33,869 nt of DNA from Endomicrobiia bacterium (GTDB lineage Bacteria; Elusimicrobiota; Endomicrobiia; DTEH01), in contig JANXCA010000013.1 in assembly GCA_025060535.1 (NCBI GenBank), forward strand, positions 1 to 33,869. Direction: 5' to 3'. The notes under the pieces are model-generated. The model was not told where the DNA came from and searched no databases. It saw only the letters and a list, made by a program, of their open reading frames with translations. The number at the start of each line of letters is the position of its first letter. Within the stretch, counting starts at the first letter, position 1. The translations under genes were made by a program, and so were the position numbers. Shown here piece by piece: positions 1 to 9,013 of the stretch.

Positions 1-1320
1 ATAATTCACACTGGAATTAGGAAGTAAAAGTCTCCTATATTTGGATGTATCAAAGAATAATGAGAAAAAAAATACAAACCAATACCACAGAAAACCTTTT
101 TCATAATAACCACTAAACCAAAAGGAATCTTTGAATCTACTATTTTTTAAACTCTAAATAATTATTTTATATTATTTTAGAATTAAACTGAATTTCACAT
201 AATTCTCTATTGAAGAAAAAAGTATAACTAAAAAATATAACACAAATGACATTAACGATAAAAAAATATAAAAAAGAACACTTTTTCTTTAAAAAGTAAA
301 GAATTTTATATAAAAAATATAACAACCATCCATATATATAGAAATAATCACTACTATAAGATATACCATAAAAAAACTTGCATTAGAGAATGATTTAGCT
401 TTAATAAACATAAAAGTTTTGGATTAAATACCAATACAAAAACAGCTACTTACGGAGTAGATTATTATATAAACCAAAAACATCACACTTTTTATATCTA
501 AAAGAGCAAATATAAAGAAAAAACGCTTTCAAAAAGGATCTACGATTGTAAATTTATTTTTCGTCTATAAATTTTATAGGAAAATACCTTAGCGAAATCT
601 TTTTCTGTGGCTTGTTTAAAAGCTGAATTTAAAAGTGGATGATTTATTTTTTTGTCATATAAAATGTAATATAAAAGAAGGAAAACCTACAAAAAAGTAT
701 TAAAACCAAATTTTTATATAAAACACTGTGGTATCTTTTTAATACAAAACTAAATATTAGAAAACTTATCAATACAAAATATAAATAATATAACATATGA
801 GAGTAGCTGCAATAGAAAACAATAAATAATACTATTATCTTTTATCTTTACTTTTAATAAACCTAAAAAAAACAAACATAAACTAATAGGAAAAAAATAC
901 TTAAAACGAAGGGCCCTACACAGAGCATCCTCCTACCAAAAAACCAAAAAGGAGAATTTGTATCTTTAGATAATATATTTTTATTTAGTATCCCTTCTAA
1001 AAAAAATAATAAACTCGTTGAAAAAATTGCAATTTTATTACTAAAAACTTCTCTTGATGCTATATAAAAACTTAAAACTTTCACAATAGAAAACAAAGTA
1101 ATAGAAAATATCCACACATAAAAACACTATAAATGGGAAACTAAACTAACTGCTGCAAGAAATGGATAAATCAGAATCATTACCCATAAAAATATTATAA
1201 TATAAATCTCCTTTAAAGTCTCCAAAAAGATATTCTGTAGCGTATCCAAATCCAACAGGAAATTTATTACCTAATATATCTAATTATAGATTTCAGGAAT
1301 TATTAAAGATAACTTGCTCA
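1..1320 (-). pseudogene. decayed membrane glycosyltransferase, GT39/ArnT-like (remnant, runs off left edge)
   Basis: No intact gene exists in this stretch on either strand. On the minus strand, fragments in shifting frames resemble a multi-pass family 39 glycosyltransferase, in the expected order. Near 1140-1200 is a hydrophobic piece with YPFLAAVSLV. At 863-1117 is an open piece with YIASREVFSNKIAIF, like the conserved region after the first periplasmic loop of these enzymes. At 1-153 is a piece with FWFSGYYEKGFLWYW followed by KYRRLLLP, like the late 'PFYF-G...KG-W-YY' and 'RYLLP' blocks. The pieces span about 430 codons, a sensible distance for one such gene, and are separated by many stops and frame changes. 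The family assignment is by eye from motif resemblance and is tentative. That the stretch is non-coding now is much surer. Confidence 0.45.
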
Positions 1321-2481
1321 TTATTTATTATGAAGTTTTAAAGAAGAAATCATATAATCTATGGAGTTTATTACATCTTCTTTAGTTATGTTTTTTAAAC
1401 ATTTTCGCTTTTTACATTTATATTCAAATCCAAGATATGAACAAGGAGCGCATTTTAAATTGCTTTTAACAATAATATGACCTTCTCCCCAAGGTCCCCA
1501 CTTTGCAGGATCCGTTGGTCCATGAATTGCAATTGTTGGAGTTCTAACTGCTGCTGCTATATGTAAAACACCAGTGTTGCCACAAATTACAAATTTTGCC
1601 ATAGAGACTAACGATATTAATTCCTCAAGTGTTGTTTTACCAACAAAATTTATAAAGTTAACTTTAGAAATTTTCATAATTTTTTTTACTATTTTTAAAT
1701 CATCCTTACTACCTGTCAACACTACATTTAAGTTATATCTTGAAACAACATACTCAGCAACTTCTACATATTTTTCAATATCCCATTGACGATACTGCCC
1801 ATGTATCCCACAACCAGGATGTATAATTATAAACTGTTTTTTTTCTAAATTATAATTATTAATTAACTTTTCCATCTTGAGTATTGTCTGATTATCCATA
1901 GGTAAACATAATTGTTTATTTTCTACTTTTATACCTAACACCTCTACAAGTTCACAAAAACATTCAACTTCATGCTTTTTTCTACGATGTAAAATAGCTT
2001 TATCAAATAAATAATGACGAAATTGATTTTGAGTTTTAAAACCAATTTTAAATTTTGCATATAAAAATGCTAAAATAGCAGTTATTCTGAACCATTGTTC
2101 AAAATCTATTGCAATATCAAATCTTCTATTTTTTATTTTAAAAATCAAATTAAAAATACTAAATGGATTTTTTAAAAACTCATTAACCTTAAAAACTATC
2201 ACTTCATCAATAAAATTCCATTTTTTCACTATTTCTAAGTTTATATCTGAACATAACATTGTAACCTGCACCTGAGAAAATTTTTCTTTTATTGACTTAA
2301 CAGCAGGATATAAAAGTATTGTATCTCCTATCATTGAAAGTTTTATGATAAGAATTTTTTTTATTGTAAAAATTTTATTTTTTTTAAAAATTTCTGAAAA
2401 TTTTTTAAAAAGAAAAAATGTAATTATCAATCCAATACCGATATATCTATCAATATAATGGTAAAACCAATAGGTAGTCAT
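1321..2481 (-). CDS. glycosyltransferase family 9 (lipopolysaccharide heptosyltransferase-like)
   Basis: The 386-residue product looks like a GT-B fold glycosyltransferase of family 9, which usually transfers ADP-heptose to the inner core of lipopolysaccharide at the inner face of the cytoplasmic membrane. An N-terminal hydrophobic segment (about residues 10-28) precedes the first Rossmann half, which opens with ILIIKLSMIGDTILLYPA. The second half has HPGCG, then GNTGVLHIAAA and IHGPTDPAKWGPWG, the nucleotide-sugar binding loops. A cysteine cluster (CAPC followed by CKKRKC) near the C-terminus recurs in many family members. The gene starts 8 bases after the scpA stop, so it probably belongs to that operon. 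The true donor sugar cannot be read from sequence. The membrane-anchor segment is less usual than the rest. Confidence 0.85.
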   Translation of the reverse strand: MTTYWFYHYIDRYIGIGLIITFFLFKKFSEIFKKNKIFTIKKILIIKLSMIGDTILLYPAVKSIKEKFSQVQVTMLCSDINLEIVKKWNFIDEVIVFKVNEFLKNPFSIFNLIFKIKNRRFDIAIDFEQWFRITAILAFLYAKFKIGFKTQNQFRHYLFDKAILHRRKKHEVECFCELVEVLGIKVENKQLCLPMDNQTILKMEKLINNYNLEKKQFIIIHPGCGIHGQYRQWDIEKYVEVAEYVVSRYNLNVVLTGSKDDLKIVKKIMKISKVNFINFVGKTTLEELISLVSMAKFVICGNTGVLHIAAAVRTPTIAIHGPTDPAKWGPWGEGHIIVKSNLKCAPCSYLGFEYKCKKRKCLKNITKEDVINSIDYMISSLKLHNK

Positions 2482-2489
2482 TTATACTT

Positions 2490-3218
2490 TTAGTTTTCTT
2501 CTTCAGAAATAACACTAAACATTGGATAAATTCTAATCTCTTTAAAGAACTCCTTCTGTCTAGCAAAAACCTGCCGCAAACGAATAAGTTCAAGAAGAGC
2601 CAAAAATAAAACAATGATTCCTTTCCTGGTCTTTTCGAGTTGCATTAATTCGTCAAATAAAACATATTTTTTATTCTTTAAATATTCCATAATCTGATGC
2701 ATCTTTTCTTCTATACGTATTTCTTCAACAACTATCTCTTTGTACTCTGCAGGAACTCTTTTTAGTACTTCATTTAATGCTGTGAGTAAATCAAAAATTG
2801 TTGCCTCAATATAGTAATCATCTTCACTAAATATGGGTAATTTTCTATAAAAAACATTTCTCTCTATTGCCTCTCTAGGACGAAAAAAATTAATAGCTAC
2901 ATTTTTATACTTCTGATACTCCACTAATCTATCAACTAACTGTTTTCTTATCTGTTCAACTTCATCTTCAAGCTCTTCTTGAGGTTTGGGCAGTAAACTT
3001 TTTGATTTTATTTCCATTAAAGTAGCAGCCATTACTAAAAACTCTCCTGCTATTTCCAAGTTGAGTTCCTTCATTAGATCTAAATACTCTAAGTATTGAT
3101 GAGTAATTTCTGAAATCGGTATATTATAGATATCAAAGTTATTTTTTTTAACAAGATAAAGTAGTAAATCTAATGGACCTTCAAATATATCAAGTTTTAC
3201 TTCATAAATCTGATTCAT
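2490..3218 (-). CDS. scpA: segregation and condensation protein A (kleisin)
   Basis: The product is 242 residues and opens with the typical ScpA start, FEGPLDLLLYLVKKNNFDIYNI, here seen at residues 12-33. ScpA is the kleisin subunit that bridges the heads of SMC dimers and, with ScpB, forms the bacterial condensin that compacts and separates chromosomes. The middle (about residues 80-110) is charged and helical. The C-terminal winged-helix part (about 165-235) is the SMC-head-binding end. It sits between trpS (8 bases upstream) and a GT9 gene. In many bacteria M50 protease, trpS, scpA and scpB are adjacent, but scpB is not in this window. Shine-Dalgarno matching before the start is weak. Confidence 0.92.
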   Translation of the reverse strand: MNQIYEVKLDIFEGPLDLLLYLVKKNNFDIYNIPISEITHQYLEYLDLMKELNLEIAGEFLVMAATLMEIKSKSLLPKPQEELEDEVEQIRKQLVDRLVEYQKYKNVAINFFRPREAIERNVFYRKLPIFSEDDYYIEATIFDLLTALNEVLKRVPAEYKEIVVEEIRIEEKMHQIMEYLKNKKYVLFDELMQLEKTRKGIIVLFLALLELIRLRQVFARQKEFFKEIRIYPMFSVISEEEN

Positions 3219-3226
3219 AAAATTTT

Positions 3227-4201
3227 TTAAAATAATCCTATTAAATTCTTTACTTCACTTATTGTAATTTTAGCTACTTCTTGTGCTTTAATTTTACCTT
3301 TCAGAAGAACTTCTTCTATTTTTTGTGTGGTGTATTTTCCCCGTTCTTTCCTTATGGGTTCTAAAATAGAATATAAAATTTTAGACAAGTTTCTTTTGTC
3401 TTCTACACAACCAAGTTTACCTTCTCTACACAATTTTTCTATTTCTTCTGCTTCTTCCTTATTAAATACTTTATGAAAAGCTAAAACTACACAGTTTGTA
3501 GGATCTCCTGGATCATTTTTATGAATTTTTTTTGGATCTGTAAACATCTTAAGAATTTTCTTTTCTATCTCTTCTTGAGTATCTGTCAAATAAATACAAT
3601 TATTATATGACTTTGACATCTTTCTTCCATCTATTCCAGGAATATAAGGTGTTTCTGTTAGTAACTCTTTGGGTTCAGGAAAATAATCTCCATATAAGCT
3701 GTTAAATCTTCTTGCTATCTGACGAGTAAGTTCAACATGTGGAATTTGATCTTTTCCTACAGGGACATACTGAGATTTATACAATAAAATATCTGCTGCT
3801 TGCAATACAGGATATCCTAAAAATCCATATGTTTTTAGATCTTTTAAAGATTGTTCTTTCAATTGTTCTTTATATGTTGGACAACTATACAACCAACCCA
3901 ACGGAGTTAACATAGATAAAATAAGATGAAGTTCAGAATGTTCCGGAACATCTGATTGACAAAAAACTACAGACTTTTCAGGATCTATTCCACAAGATAA
4001 CCAATCCGCTACTATAGCATATGTGTTATTCTTAATCTCTTTTGTGTTAGTATACTCAGTAGTCAAAGCATGTAAATCTGCGACCATAAAAAAACAGTCA
4101 TATTCTTTTTGAAGTTCTACCCAGTTTTTCAACACTGCTGCATAATGTCCTATATGCAACTTACCTGTAGGACGCATACCAGATAAAATAATCTTTTTCA
4201 T
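3227..4201 (-). CDS. trpS: tryptophanyl-tRNA synthetase
   Basis: This class I aminoacyl-tRNA synthetase charges tRNA-Trp with tryptophan using ATP in the cytoplasm. The length, 324 residues, is normal for the compact bacterial form. The HIGH signature is at residues 16-19 (KLHIGHY) and KMSKS is at 194-198. The tryptophan-pocket region around residues 130-155 (PVLQAADILLY, then VPVGKDQ) is well conserved. The gene is in a close minus-strand run with the M50 protease gene upstream (7-base gap) and scpA downstream (8-base gap). Everything expected of the family is present. Confidence 0.97.
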   Translation of the reverse strand: MKKIILSGMRPTGKLHIGHYAAVLKNWVELQKEYDCFFMVADLHALTTEYTNTKEIKNNTYAIVADWLSCGIDPEKSVVFCQSDVPEHSELHLILSMLTPLGWLYSCPTYKEQLKEQSLKDLKTYGFLGYPVLQAADILLYKSQYVPVGKDQIPHVELTRQIARRFNSLYGDYFPEPKELLTETPYIPGIDGRKMSKSYNNCIYLTDTQEEIEKKILKMFTDPKKIHKNDPGDPTNCVVLAFHKVFNKEEAEEIEKLCREGKLGCVEDKRNLSKILYSILEPIRKERGKYTTQKIEEVLLKGKIKAQEVAKITISEVKNLIGLF

Positions 4202-4208
4202 AAAGAAG

Positions 4209-4841
4209 TTACCACACTATACTATTAGGTAGAAGAATTTTAATAAAAAAATTCATTAAAGGAGAAATTATTACTCCTAGAACCCCAGAATAAAGCAAAA
4301 ACAGTATTATAAAGAAACCATATCTCCCAATGAAGTTTTCGTAATAATCAGCCCACTCATATGGTAAAATACCAGCTAATACTTTACTCCCATCCAAAGG
4401 AGGAATTGGAATTAAGTTGAATATGGCTAAACCTATATTAACTATAACACCATATATAAAAATTATATCACCACTATACATTTCAAAATTATAAATCCTT
4501 AATAAGTTATAAATTAAACCAAAAATAAAAGCAACAAAGAAATTTGATAAGGGTCCTGATAATCCTACAAGCATAATTTGACTTCTATTCATTACAAAAA
4601 TATTTATTGGCACCGGCTTGGCCCAACCAAAAAATGGAACCCCACTTAACATTGCTAACATCGGAAGAATTAAAGTGCCTACTACATCTATATGCGCTAA
4701 TGGATTAAGAGTTAATCTTCCCATTACACGAGCAGTATCATCTCCAAAAAATTCTGCAACTTTACCATGAGTATATTCATGAATAGTGATTGCAAAAAGG
4801 AGAATAGGATACTGTACTAAAAGTTTTATTAAAAAGTTCAT
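4209..4841 (-). CDS. M50 family site-2 protease-like zinc metalloprotease
   Basis: The 210-residue membrane protein carries the site-2 protease zinc motif HEYTH (His21, Glu22, His25) in its first membrane segment. The third zinc ligand lies in NLIPIPPLDG (Asp150), and GPLSN (residues 96-100) matches the conserved turn of the family. Site-2 proteases cut substrates inside the membrane, often to release regulators. This short form without a PDZ domain is widespread next to trpS and scpA, and its substrate is generally unknown. Four to five hydrophobic segments are visible. It begins four bases after the uppP stop, so translation is probably coupled. Confidence 0.88.
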   Translation of the reverse strand: MNFLIKLLVQYPILLFAITIHEYTHGKVAEFFGDDTARVMGRLTLNPLAHIDVVGTLILPMLAMLSGVPFFGWAKPVPINIFVMNRSQIMLVGLSGPLSNFFVAFIFGLIYNLLRIYNFEMYSGDIIFIYGVIVNIGLAIFNLIPIPPLDGSKVLAGILPYEWADYYENFIGRYGFFIILFLLYSGVLGVIISPLMNFFIKILLPNSIVW

Positions 4842-4845
4842 CTCT

Positions 4846-5619
4846 TTATCTCACTTTAAGAAAAACTAAAAAGGAAATAAAACCTACTAAAAAACAATAA
4901 TATCCAAAATATCTTAACTTTTGCTTTTTTACAACTACAACTAAAAATTTTAAAGATAACAAGCCTACAAAAAAAGCCATTATTGCTCCTAACAAATAAT
5001 AACCTGATAAAAAAACAATCTCTTTTTCCATAATGTCTAAAATTTCTATAAAAGTCGCTCCTAAAATTGAAGGTATTGAAGCAATAAAAACAAATTTTGT
5101 TGATTGTTCTTTTTGAACGTTTAGTAACAACATACTACCCAACATAAACCCAGAACGAGATATCCCAGGCAATACAGCAAATCCTTGTGCTACTCCAATT
5201 AAAAAAGCTTTCATTATATCTATTTTATCAATATCCAACTTCTCATAAGATTTACTTAAATACACTCTTTCAGAAAAAATTAACCATACTCCAGTAATAA
5301 ATAAAAAAAAACCTGATAAAAGAACATTATCATAAACACCGTAAAAATACTTTTTTACTAACAAACCTATAATACCTGTAGGGATAGAAAGTATTATTAT
5401 GTTTAAAATTATTCTAGAGTTTTTAATATAAGTTAGAATTTCTTTAAAAAACAAAACTACTACTGCAATCAAAGTTGAAAAGTGTAAGATAACATCATAA
5501 AATAACATCTCTTTAAAACCAAAAATTTTTTGGAATAAAACCAAGTGCCCAGAACTTGATACAGGCAAAAACTCAATTGCCCCCTGTATCAACCCCAGTA
5601 TTAATACTTGAATCTCCAT
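4846..5619 (-). CDS. uppP: undecaprenyl-diphosphatase (BacA family)
   Basis: UppP removes a phosphate from undecaprenyl diphosphate at the outer face of the membrane, regenerating the lipid carrier for peptidoglycan and O-antigen units. Its action also gives bacitracin resistance. The product has 257 residues and many hydrophobic helices. The first signature is at residues 12-25 (QGAIEFLPVSSSGH), containing the conserved Glu16, Ser and His25. The second, with PGISRSG at 151-157, supplies the active-site Arg. The ATG has GGAG eight bases upstream and lies inside the end of the preceding serine hydrolase gene, overlapping it by 47 bases, which suggests translational coupling. Confidence 0.95.
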   Translation of the reverse strand: MEIQVLILGLIQGAIEFLPVSSSGHLVLFQKIFGFKEMLFYDVILHFSTLIAVVVLFFKEILTYIKNSRIILNIIILSIPTGIIGLLVKKYFYGVYDNVLLSGFFLFITGVWLIFSERVYLSKSYEKLDIDKIDIMKAFLIGVAQGFAVLPGISRSGFMLGSMLLLNVQKEQSTKFVFIASIPSILGATFIEILDIMEKEIVFLSGYYLLGAIMAFFVGLLSLKFLVVVVKKQKLRYFGYYCFLVGFISFLVFLKVR

Positions 5620-6580
5620 AAATAGCTCCGTTTATTTTTTCTGAAAAGGTCTTTGTGTAGGATATATCTTTGTCATATAAAGAATATGTTTTATAGGCAA
5701 TTTCTGAAATAATATCTTTTGCTAACTTACAATTAATATTTTCAATCAGTACACAAATTATAAAGTCACCATTTTTTGTATATACTATCCCAGTATCATG
5801 ACAAACATTTCGCATGAGTCCGGTTTTATGGGCCACAACTACTTCTTTTGGAAGCTTTTTGGGGATTCTATCAGTAATTTTTTGTCTCATTAGTAACAAT
5901 AACATTTCTGTAGAATACTCACGAGAAATGAGTTCTTTTTTATATATCTTTTCTAATAACATTCCTATATCTTCTGCTGTCGTATAATTTTCTATACCTT
6001 TATCTCTTGAAACTAAATCCATAACATATCTATTAATATTTGTATTTTTCAAACCTAATCTCTTAAAAATTAAATTTAATCGTTCCATACCAACATAATC
6101 TATTAACATATGGGTTGCAACATTGTCAGATATAGAAATCATTAAATCTATTAACTCCTTTACCTTATATTTTTTCCCATAATGGTAATTTTTTATAATT
6201 CCTGCACCTCCACAACGATGTTTCTTTTTGTAAGTTAACAAATCATCTAAAGAAATCTCACCTTTATCTACTAAATAATACACAGCAGTCATTATAGGAA
6301 TCTTAATAATACTAGCTGCAGGAATTGGCTCTTTAGAATTAATATCTATAATATGTTGAGTAGAAAGATCTTTTATATAAATAGAAATTTTACAGTTATT
6401 GTCCTTTATCTTACTAATATAATCAATAAGTTCTTTTTTTAAAGTTTCTAATCTTTCTATTTCCAATACGAATTTCTCATATGAAGAATTTATTTTATAC
6501 ACAAAAATTCCTACAAGTAAAAACAAAATTAAGTTTATTAAAGAAAGAATAAAATATGATTTGTTAAGCTGTCTTTTCAT
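5573..6580 (-). CDS. class A beta-lactamase-like serine hydrolase, membrane-anchored
   Basis: The 335-residue product has one N-terminal membrane segment (about residues 10-28), a short coiled stretch, and then a periplasmic penicillin-recognising domain. The catalytic set is visible: Ser90-x-x-Lys93, SDN at 151-153 and KTG at 252-254. True class A beta-lactamases also carry a Glu in an ExxLN omega loop that activates the deacylating water. At the matching place here the sequence reads NRYVMDLVSRD, with no such Glu. The protein may therefore be a D,D-peptidase or other peptidoglycan hydrolase rather than an efficient beta-lactamase. It starts within the gatA stop (ATGA overlap), and its tail overlaps uppP by 47 bases, which fits a cell-wall role. 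Confidence 0.85.
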   Translation of the reverse strand: MKRQLNKSYFILSLINLILFLLVGIFVYKINSSYEKFVLEIERLETLKKELIDYISKIKDNNCKISIYIKDLSTQHIIDINSKEPIPAASIIKIPIMTAVYYLVDKGEISLDDLLTYKKKHRCGGAGIIKNYHYGKKYKVKELIDLMISISDNVATHMLIDYVGMERLNLIFKRLGLKNTNINRYVMDLVSRDKGIENYTTAEDIGMLLEKIYKKELISREYSTEMLLLLMRQKITDRIPKKLPKEVVVAHKTGLMRNVCHDTGIVYTKNGDFIICVLIENINCKLAKDIISEIAYKTYSLYDKDISYTKTFSEKINGAIYGDSSINTGVDTGGN

Positions 6581-8022
6581 ACGACATATTTATTTAGAAT
6601 TTTTTCAAATTTAAAGTTTTTTTCAATAAAATAAGATAACTTTAACATTCTGCTTTCTTTAAAATGCGGAGCTAAAATCTGCAATCCAATAGGTAGACCA
6701 TTTTTATCATAACCACAAGGAATAGAAATTCCAGGTAAACCAGCTAAATTGCAAGGAATGGTAAAAATATCTGAAAGATACATCTGAAGAGGATCATCTA
6801 TCTTTTCTCCAATTTTAAAAGCAGTAGTAGGAGTAGTAGGAGCAATGATAAGGTCAACTTCATTAAATGCTTGCATAAAATCTTCAAAAATTAATCTTCT
6901 TACTTTTTGAGCTTTTGCATAGTAGGCATCATAATAACCAGAAGATAAAGAATAAGTGCCTAACATTATTCTTCTTTTTACCTCCGCACCAAAACCCTGG
7001 TTCCTGCTGGACATATAACATTCTATCATTGACATTTTTTCTCCCATATCCTTATAACCATATTTCACGCCATCATATCTAGCAAGATTTGAAGATGCTT
7101 CTGCAGGAGCTAATATATAATAAACTGCTACAGCATACTCAGTGTGTGGTAACGAAATCTCTTTTATTTCTACACCTTCTTTCGATAAAAAATTAATCAC
7201 CTCACATATTTTTTCTTTAATTTCCTTCTGAATACCTTCCACAAAATATTCTTTCGGAACTCCTATTTTTAAATTTCTAATAAAAATCTCATCAGTTTCT
7301 AAAACTTCTCTAGAATATTCTTCTTTAGGATAATTCACACAAGTAGAATCTCTCCAATCATACTTGCTAATTACCTCTAAAACTTTAGCAGCATCATATA
7401 CATTTCTTGCAAACACACCTATTTGGTCTAAGGATGAAGCAAAAGCTACAAGGCCATATCGTGAAACTCTGCCATAAGTAGGTTTTACTCCTACAACTCC
7501 ACATAATGCAGCAGGTTGTCTAATTGAACCTCCTGTATCTGAACCTAAAGCTACAGGTACCTCTCCAGAAGCAACTGCCACAGCAGAACCCCCAGAAGAA
7601 CCCCCAGGAATTCTAGTAAGATCATAAGGATTTCTGGTAATACCAAAATATGAAGTTTCAGTAGAAGAGCCCATAGCAAACTCATCCATATTAGTTTTAC
7701 CTATAAAAATAGCACCTTCTTGTCTTAAATATTCTATTACAGAGGCATCATATACTGCTATATAATTCTCTAAAATTCTTGAACCACAAGTAGTTTTTAC
7801 TCCCTTTATACAGATATTGTCCTTTATAGCAATAGGAATAAACTTATCATCATTGTTTAGTGAATTTAAAGAGTTATCTTTAAGAAGAGTAATAAAAGCA
7901 TTTAAATCTTTTTCAACCTCTTCTATCCTTTTAAACAAACAATCCAATATTTCTTTTTTTGAAACTTGCTTTGTCTTTACTAAATCTTGTAATTCTTTTA
8001 AAGAAAGTTTATAAAATTCCAT
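6577..8022 (-). CDS. gatA: glutamyl-tRNA(Gln)/aspartyl-tRNA(Asn) amidotransferase subunit A
   Basis: GatA is the glutaminase of the GatCAB complex. It frees ammonia from glutamine and channels it to GatB, which converts Glu-tRNA-Gln or Asp-tRNA-Asn to the amidated form. The product has 481 residues, the normal length. The amidase signature with GGSSGGSAVAVASG is at 140-153, and the Ser-cisSer-Lys triad falls at Lys67, Ser142 and Ser166, with the 75 and 24 residue spacings known for GatA. gatB and gatC are not in the window. It is the first gene of the minus-strand operon and lies divergent from hisG-gltX-tRNA-Gln. No clear Shine-Dalgarno sequence precedes the ATG. Confidence 0.96.
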   Translation of the reverse strand: MEFYKLSLKELQDLVKTKQVSKKEILDCLFKRIEEVEKDLNAFITLLKDNSLNSLNNDDKFIPIAIKDNICIKGVKTTCGSRILENYIAVYDASVIEYLRQEGAIFIGKTNMDEFAMGSSTETSYFGITRNPYDLTRIPGGSSGGSAVAVASGEVPVALGSDTGGSIRQPAALCGVVGVKPTYGRVSRYGLVAFASSLDQIGVFARNVYDAAKVLEVISKYDWRDSTCVNYPKEEYSREVLETDEIFIRNLKIGVPKEYFVEGIQKEIKEKICEVINFLSKEGVEIKEISLPHTEYAVAVYYILAPAEASSNLARYDGVKYGYKDMGEKMSMIECYMSSRNQGFGAEVKRRIMLGTYSLSSGYYDAYYAKAQKVRRLIFEDFMQAFNEVDLIIAPTTPTTAFKIGEKIDDPLQMYLSDIFTIPCNLAGLPGISIPCGYDKNGLPIGLQILAPHFKESRMLKLSYFIEKNFKFEKILNKYVV

Positions 8023-8030
8023 AATTTAAA

Positions 8031-8059
8031 ATTTTATAAAATATTTAGTTAAATCTCAA
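8031..8059 (-). promoter_or_regulatory. possible sigma-70-type promoter of the gatA operon
   Basis: On the minus strand TTGAGA (8054-8059) and TAAAAT (8031-8036) are separated by 17 bases. They lie in the 116-base gap between divergent gatA and hisG. Transcription from it would begin within a few bases of the gatA ATG, giving a nearly leaderless message, which agrees with the missing Shine-Dalgarno sequence. Chance matches are frequent in such AT-rich DNA, so this is weak evidence. Confidence 0.25.
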
Positions 8060-8138
8060 CATATTATTGAAAATTTAATTTTTTTTTAGTAAGAGAAAAA
8101 ATAATTTATAAAATATAAAAAATAAAAAGAGGACGAAG

Positions 8139-9011
8139 ATGAAAAAATTAAAAATTGGTTTACCAAAAGGATCTTTACAAGAAAATACATTTGAATTATT
8201 CAAAAAAGCAGGATTTAAAATTTTTGCAGAGGCAAGACAATACAAACCCTATTGTGACGATGAAGAACTTGATATTACATTAGTACGTGCCCAAGAAATA
8301 CCCAAATATGTAGAATCAGGTGTTTTTGATTGTGGAATTACTGGATACGACTGGATTTTAGAAACAAACGCTAAAGTAAAAAACATCTGTGAACTTATAT
8401 ACGCTAAGTCAGGATTTAGGCCAGTAAGATGGGTAGTAGCTGTACCTGAAGACTCAAATATCAATTCTATCACTCAATTAAAAAATAAACGCATTGCTAC
8501 AGAATTAGTAAATTATGTAAAGAAATATTTTAAGAAAAAAAATATTCCTGTAAAAGTAGAATTTTCTTGGGGAGCTACAGAAATAAAAGTTCCGGATTTA
8601 GTAGATGCAATCGTAGAACTTACAGAAACAGGAAATTCTTTAAAAGCAAATAAACTTAAAATAATTGAAGAGGTATTAATTTCTACTACAAGATTTATTG
8701 CTAATTATGAAGCATTAAAAGATAACTGGAAAAAAGAAAAAATTGAAACGCTTTCTTTGTTGTTGAGAGGAGCGTTAGAAGCTGAGGGCATGGTTGGTCT
8801 CAAAATGAATGTTGAAAAGAAAAATTTAGAAAAAATTGAAAAAGTTCTACCTGCTTTAAAAAAACCAACTATTTCACAACTTTCCGATCCTAATTGGGTA
8901 GCAGTTGAAGTAATAATAAAAGAACAAGAAGTAAAAAAAATTATCCCTCAACTTAAAAAATGTGGAGCAGAGGGTATAATTGAGTATCCTTTAAACAAGG
9001 TGGTGTATTAA
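8139..9011 (+). CDS. hisG: ATP phosphoribosyltransferase, long form
   Basis: HisG joins PRPP and ATP to form phosphoribosyl-ATP, the first and feedback-controlled step of histidine synthesis. At 290 residues this is the long form: a two-lobed catalytic part resembling periplasmic binding proteins (starting KIGLPKGSLQE) and a C-terminal ACT-like regulatory domain from about residue 215, ending in the usual GAEGIIEYPLNKVV. The phosphate-binding loop for PRPP is at about 166-178 (VELTETGNSL). The ATG follows GAGG at 8129-8132. No other his gene is in the window. Instead gltX follows after two bases, so histidine genes appear scattered here. Confidence 0.95.
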   Translation: MKKLKIGLPKGSLQENTFELFKKAGFKIFAEARQYKPYCDDEELDITLVRAQEIPKYVESGVFDCGITGYDWILETNAKVKNICELIYAKSGFRPVRWVVAVPEDSNINSITQLKNKRIATELVNYVKKYFKKKNIPVKVEFSWGATEIKVPDLVDAIVELTETGNSLKANKLKIIEEVLISTTRFIANYEALKDNWKKEKIETLSLLLRGALEAEGMVGLKMNVEKKNLEKIEKVLPALKKPTISQLSDPNWVAVEVIIKEQEVKKIIPQLKKCGAEGIIEYPLNKVVY

Positions 9012-9013
9012 AA

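Noticed and set aside
863-1117. A standalone 84-residue small membrane protein
   Set aside because: Its motifs look like an internal part of a larger glycosyltransferase, with related pieces in other frames on both sides, so I treat it as part of a pseudogene.
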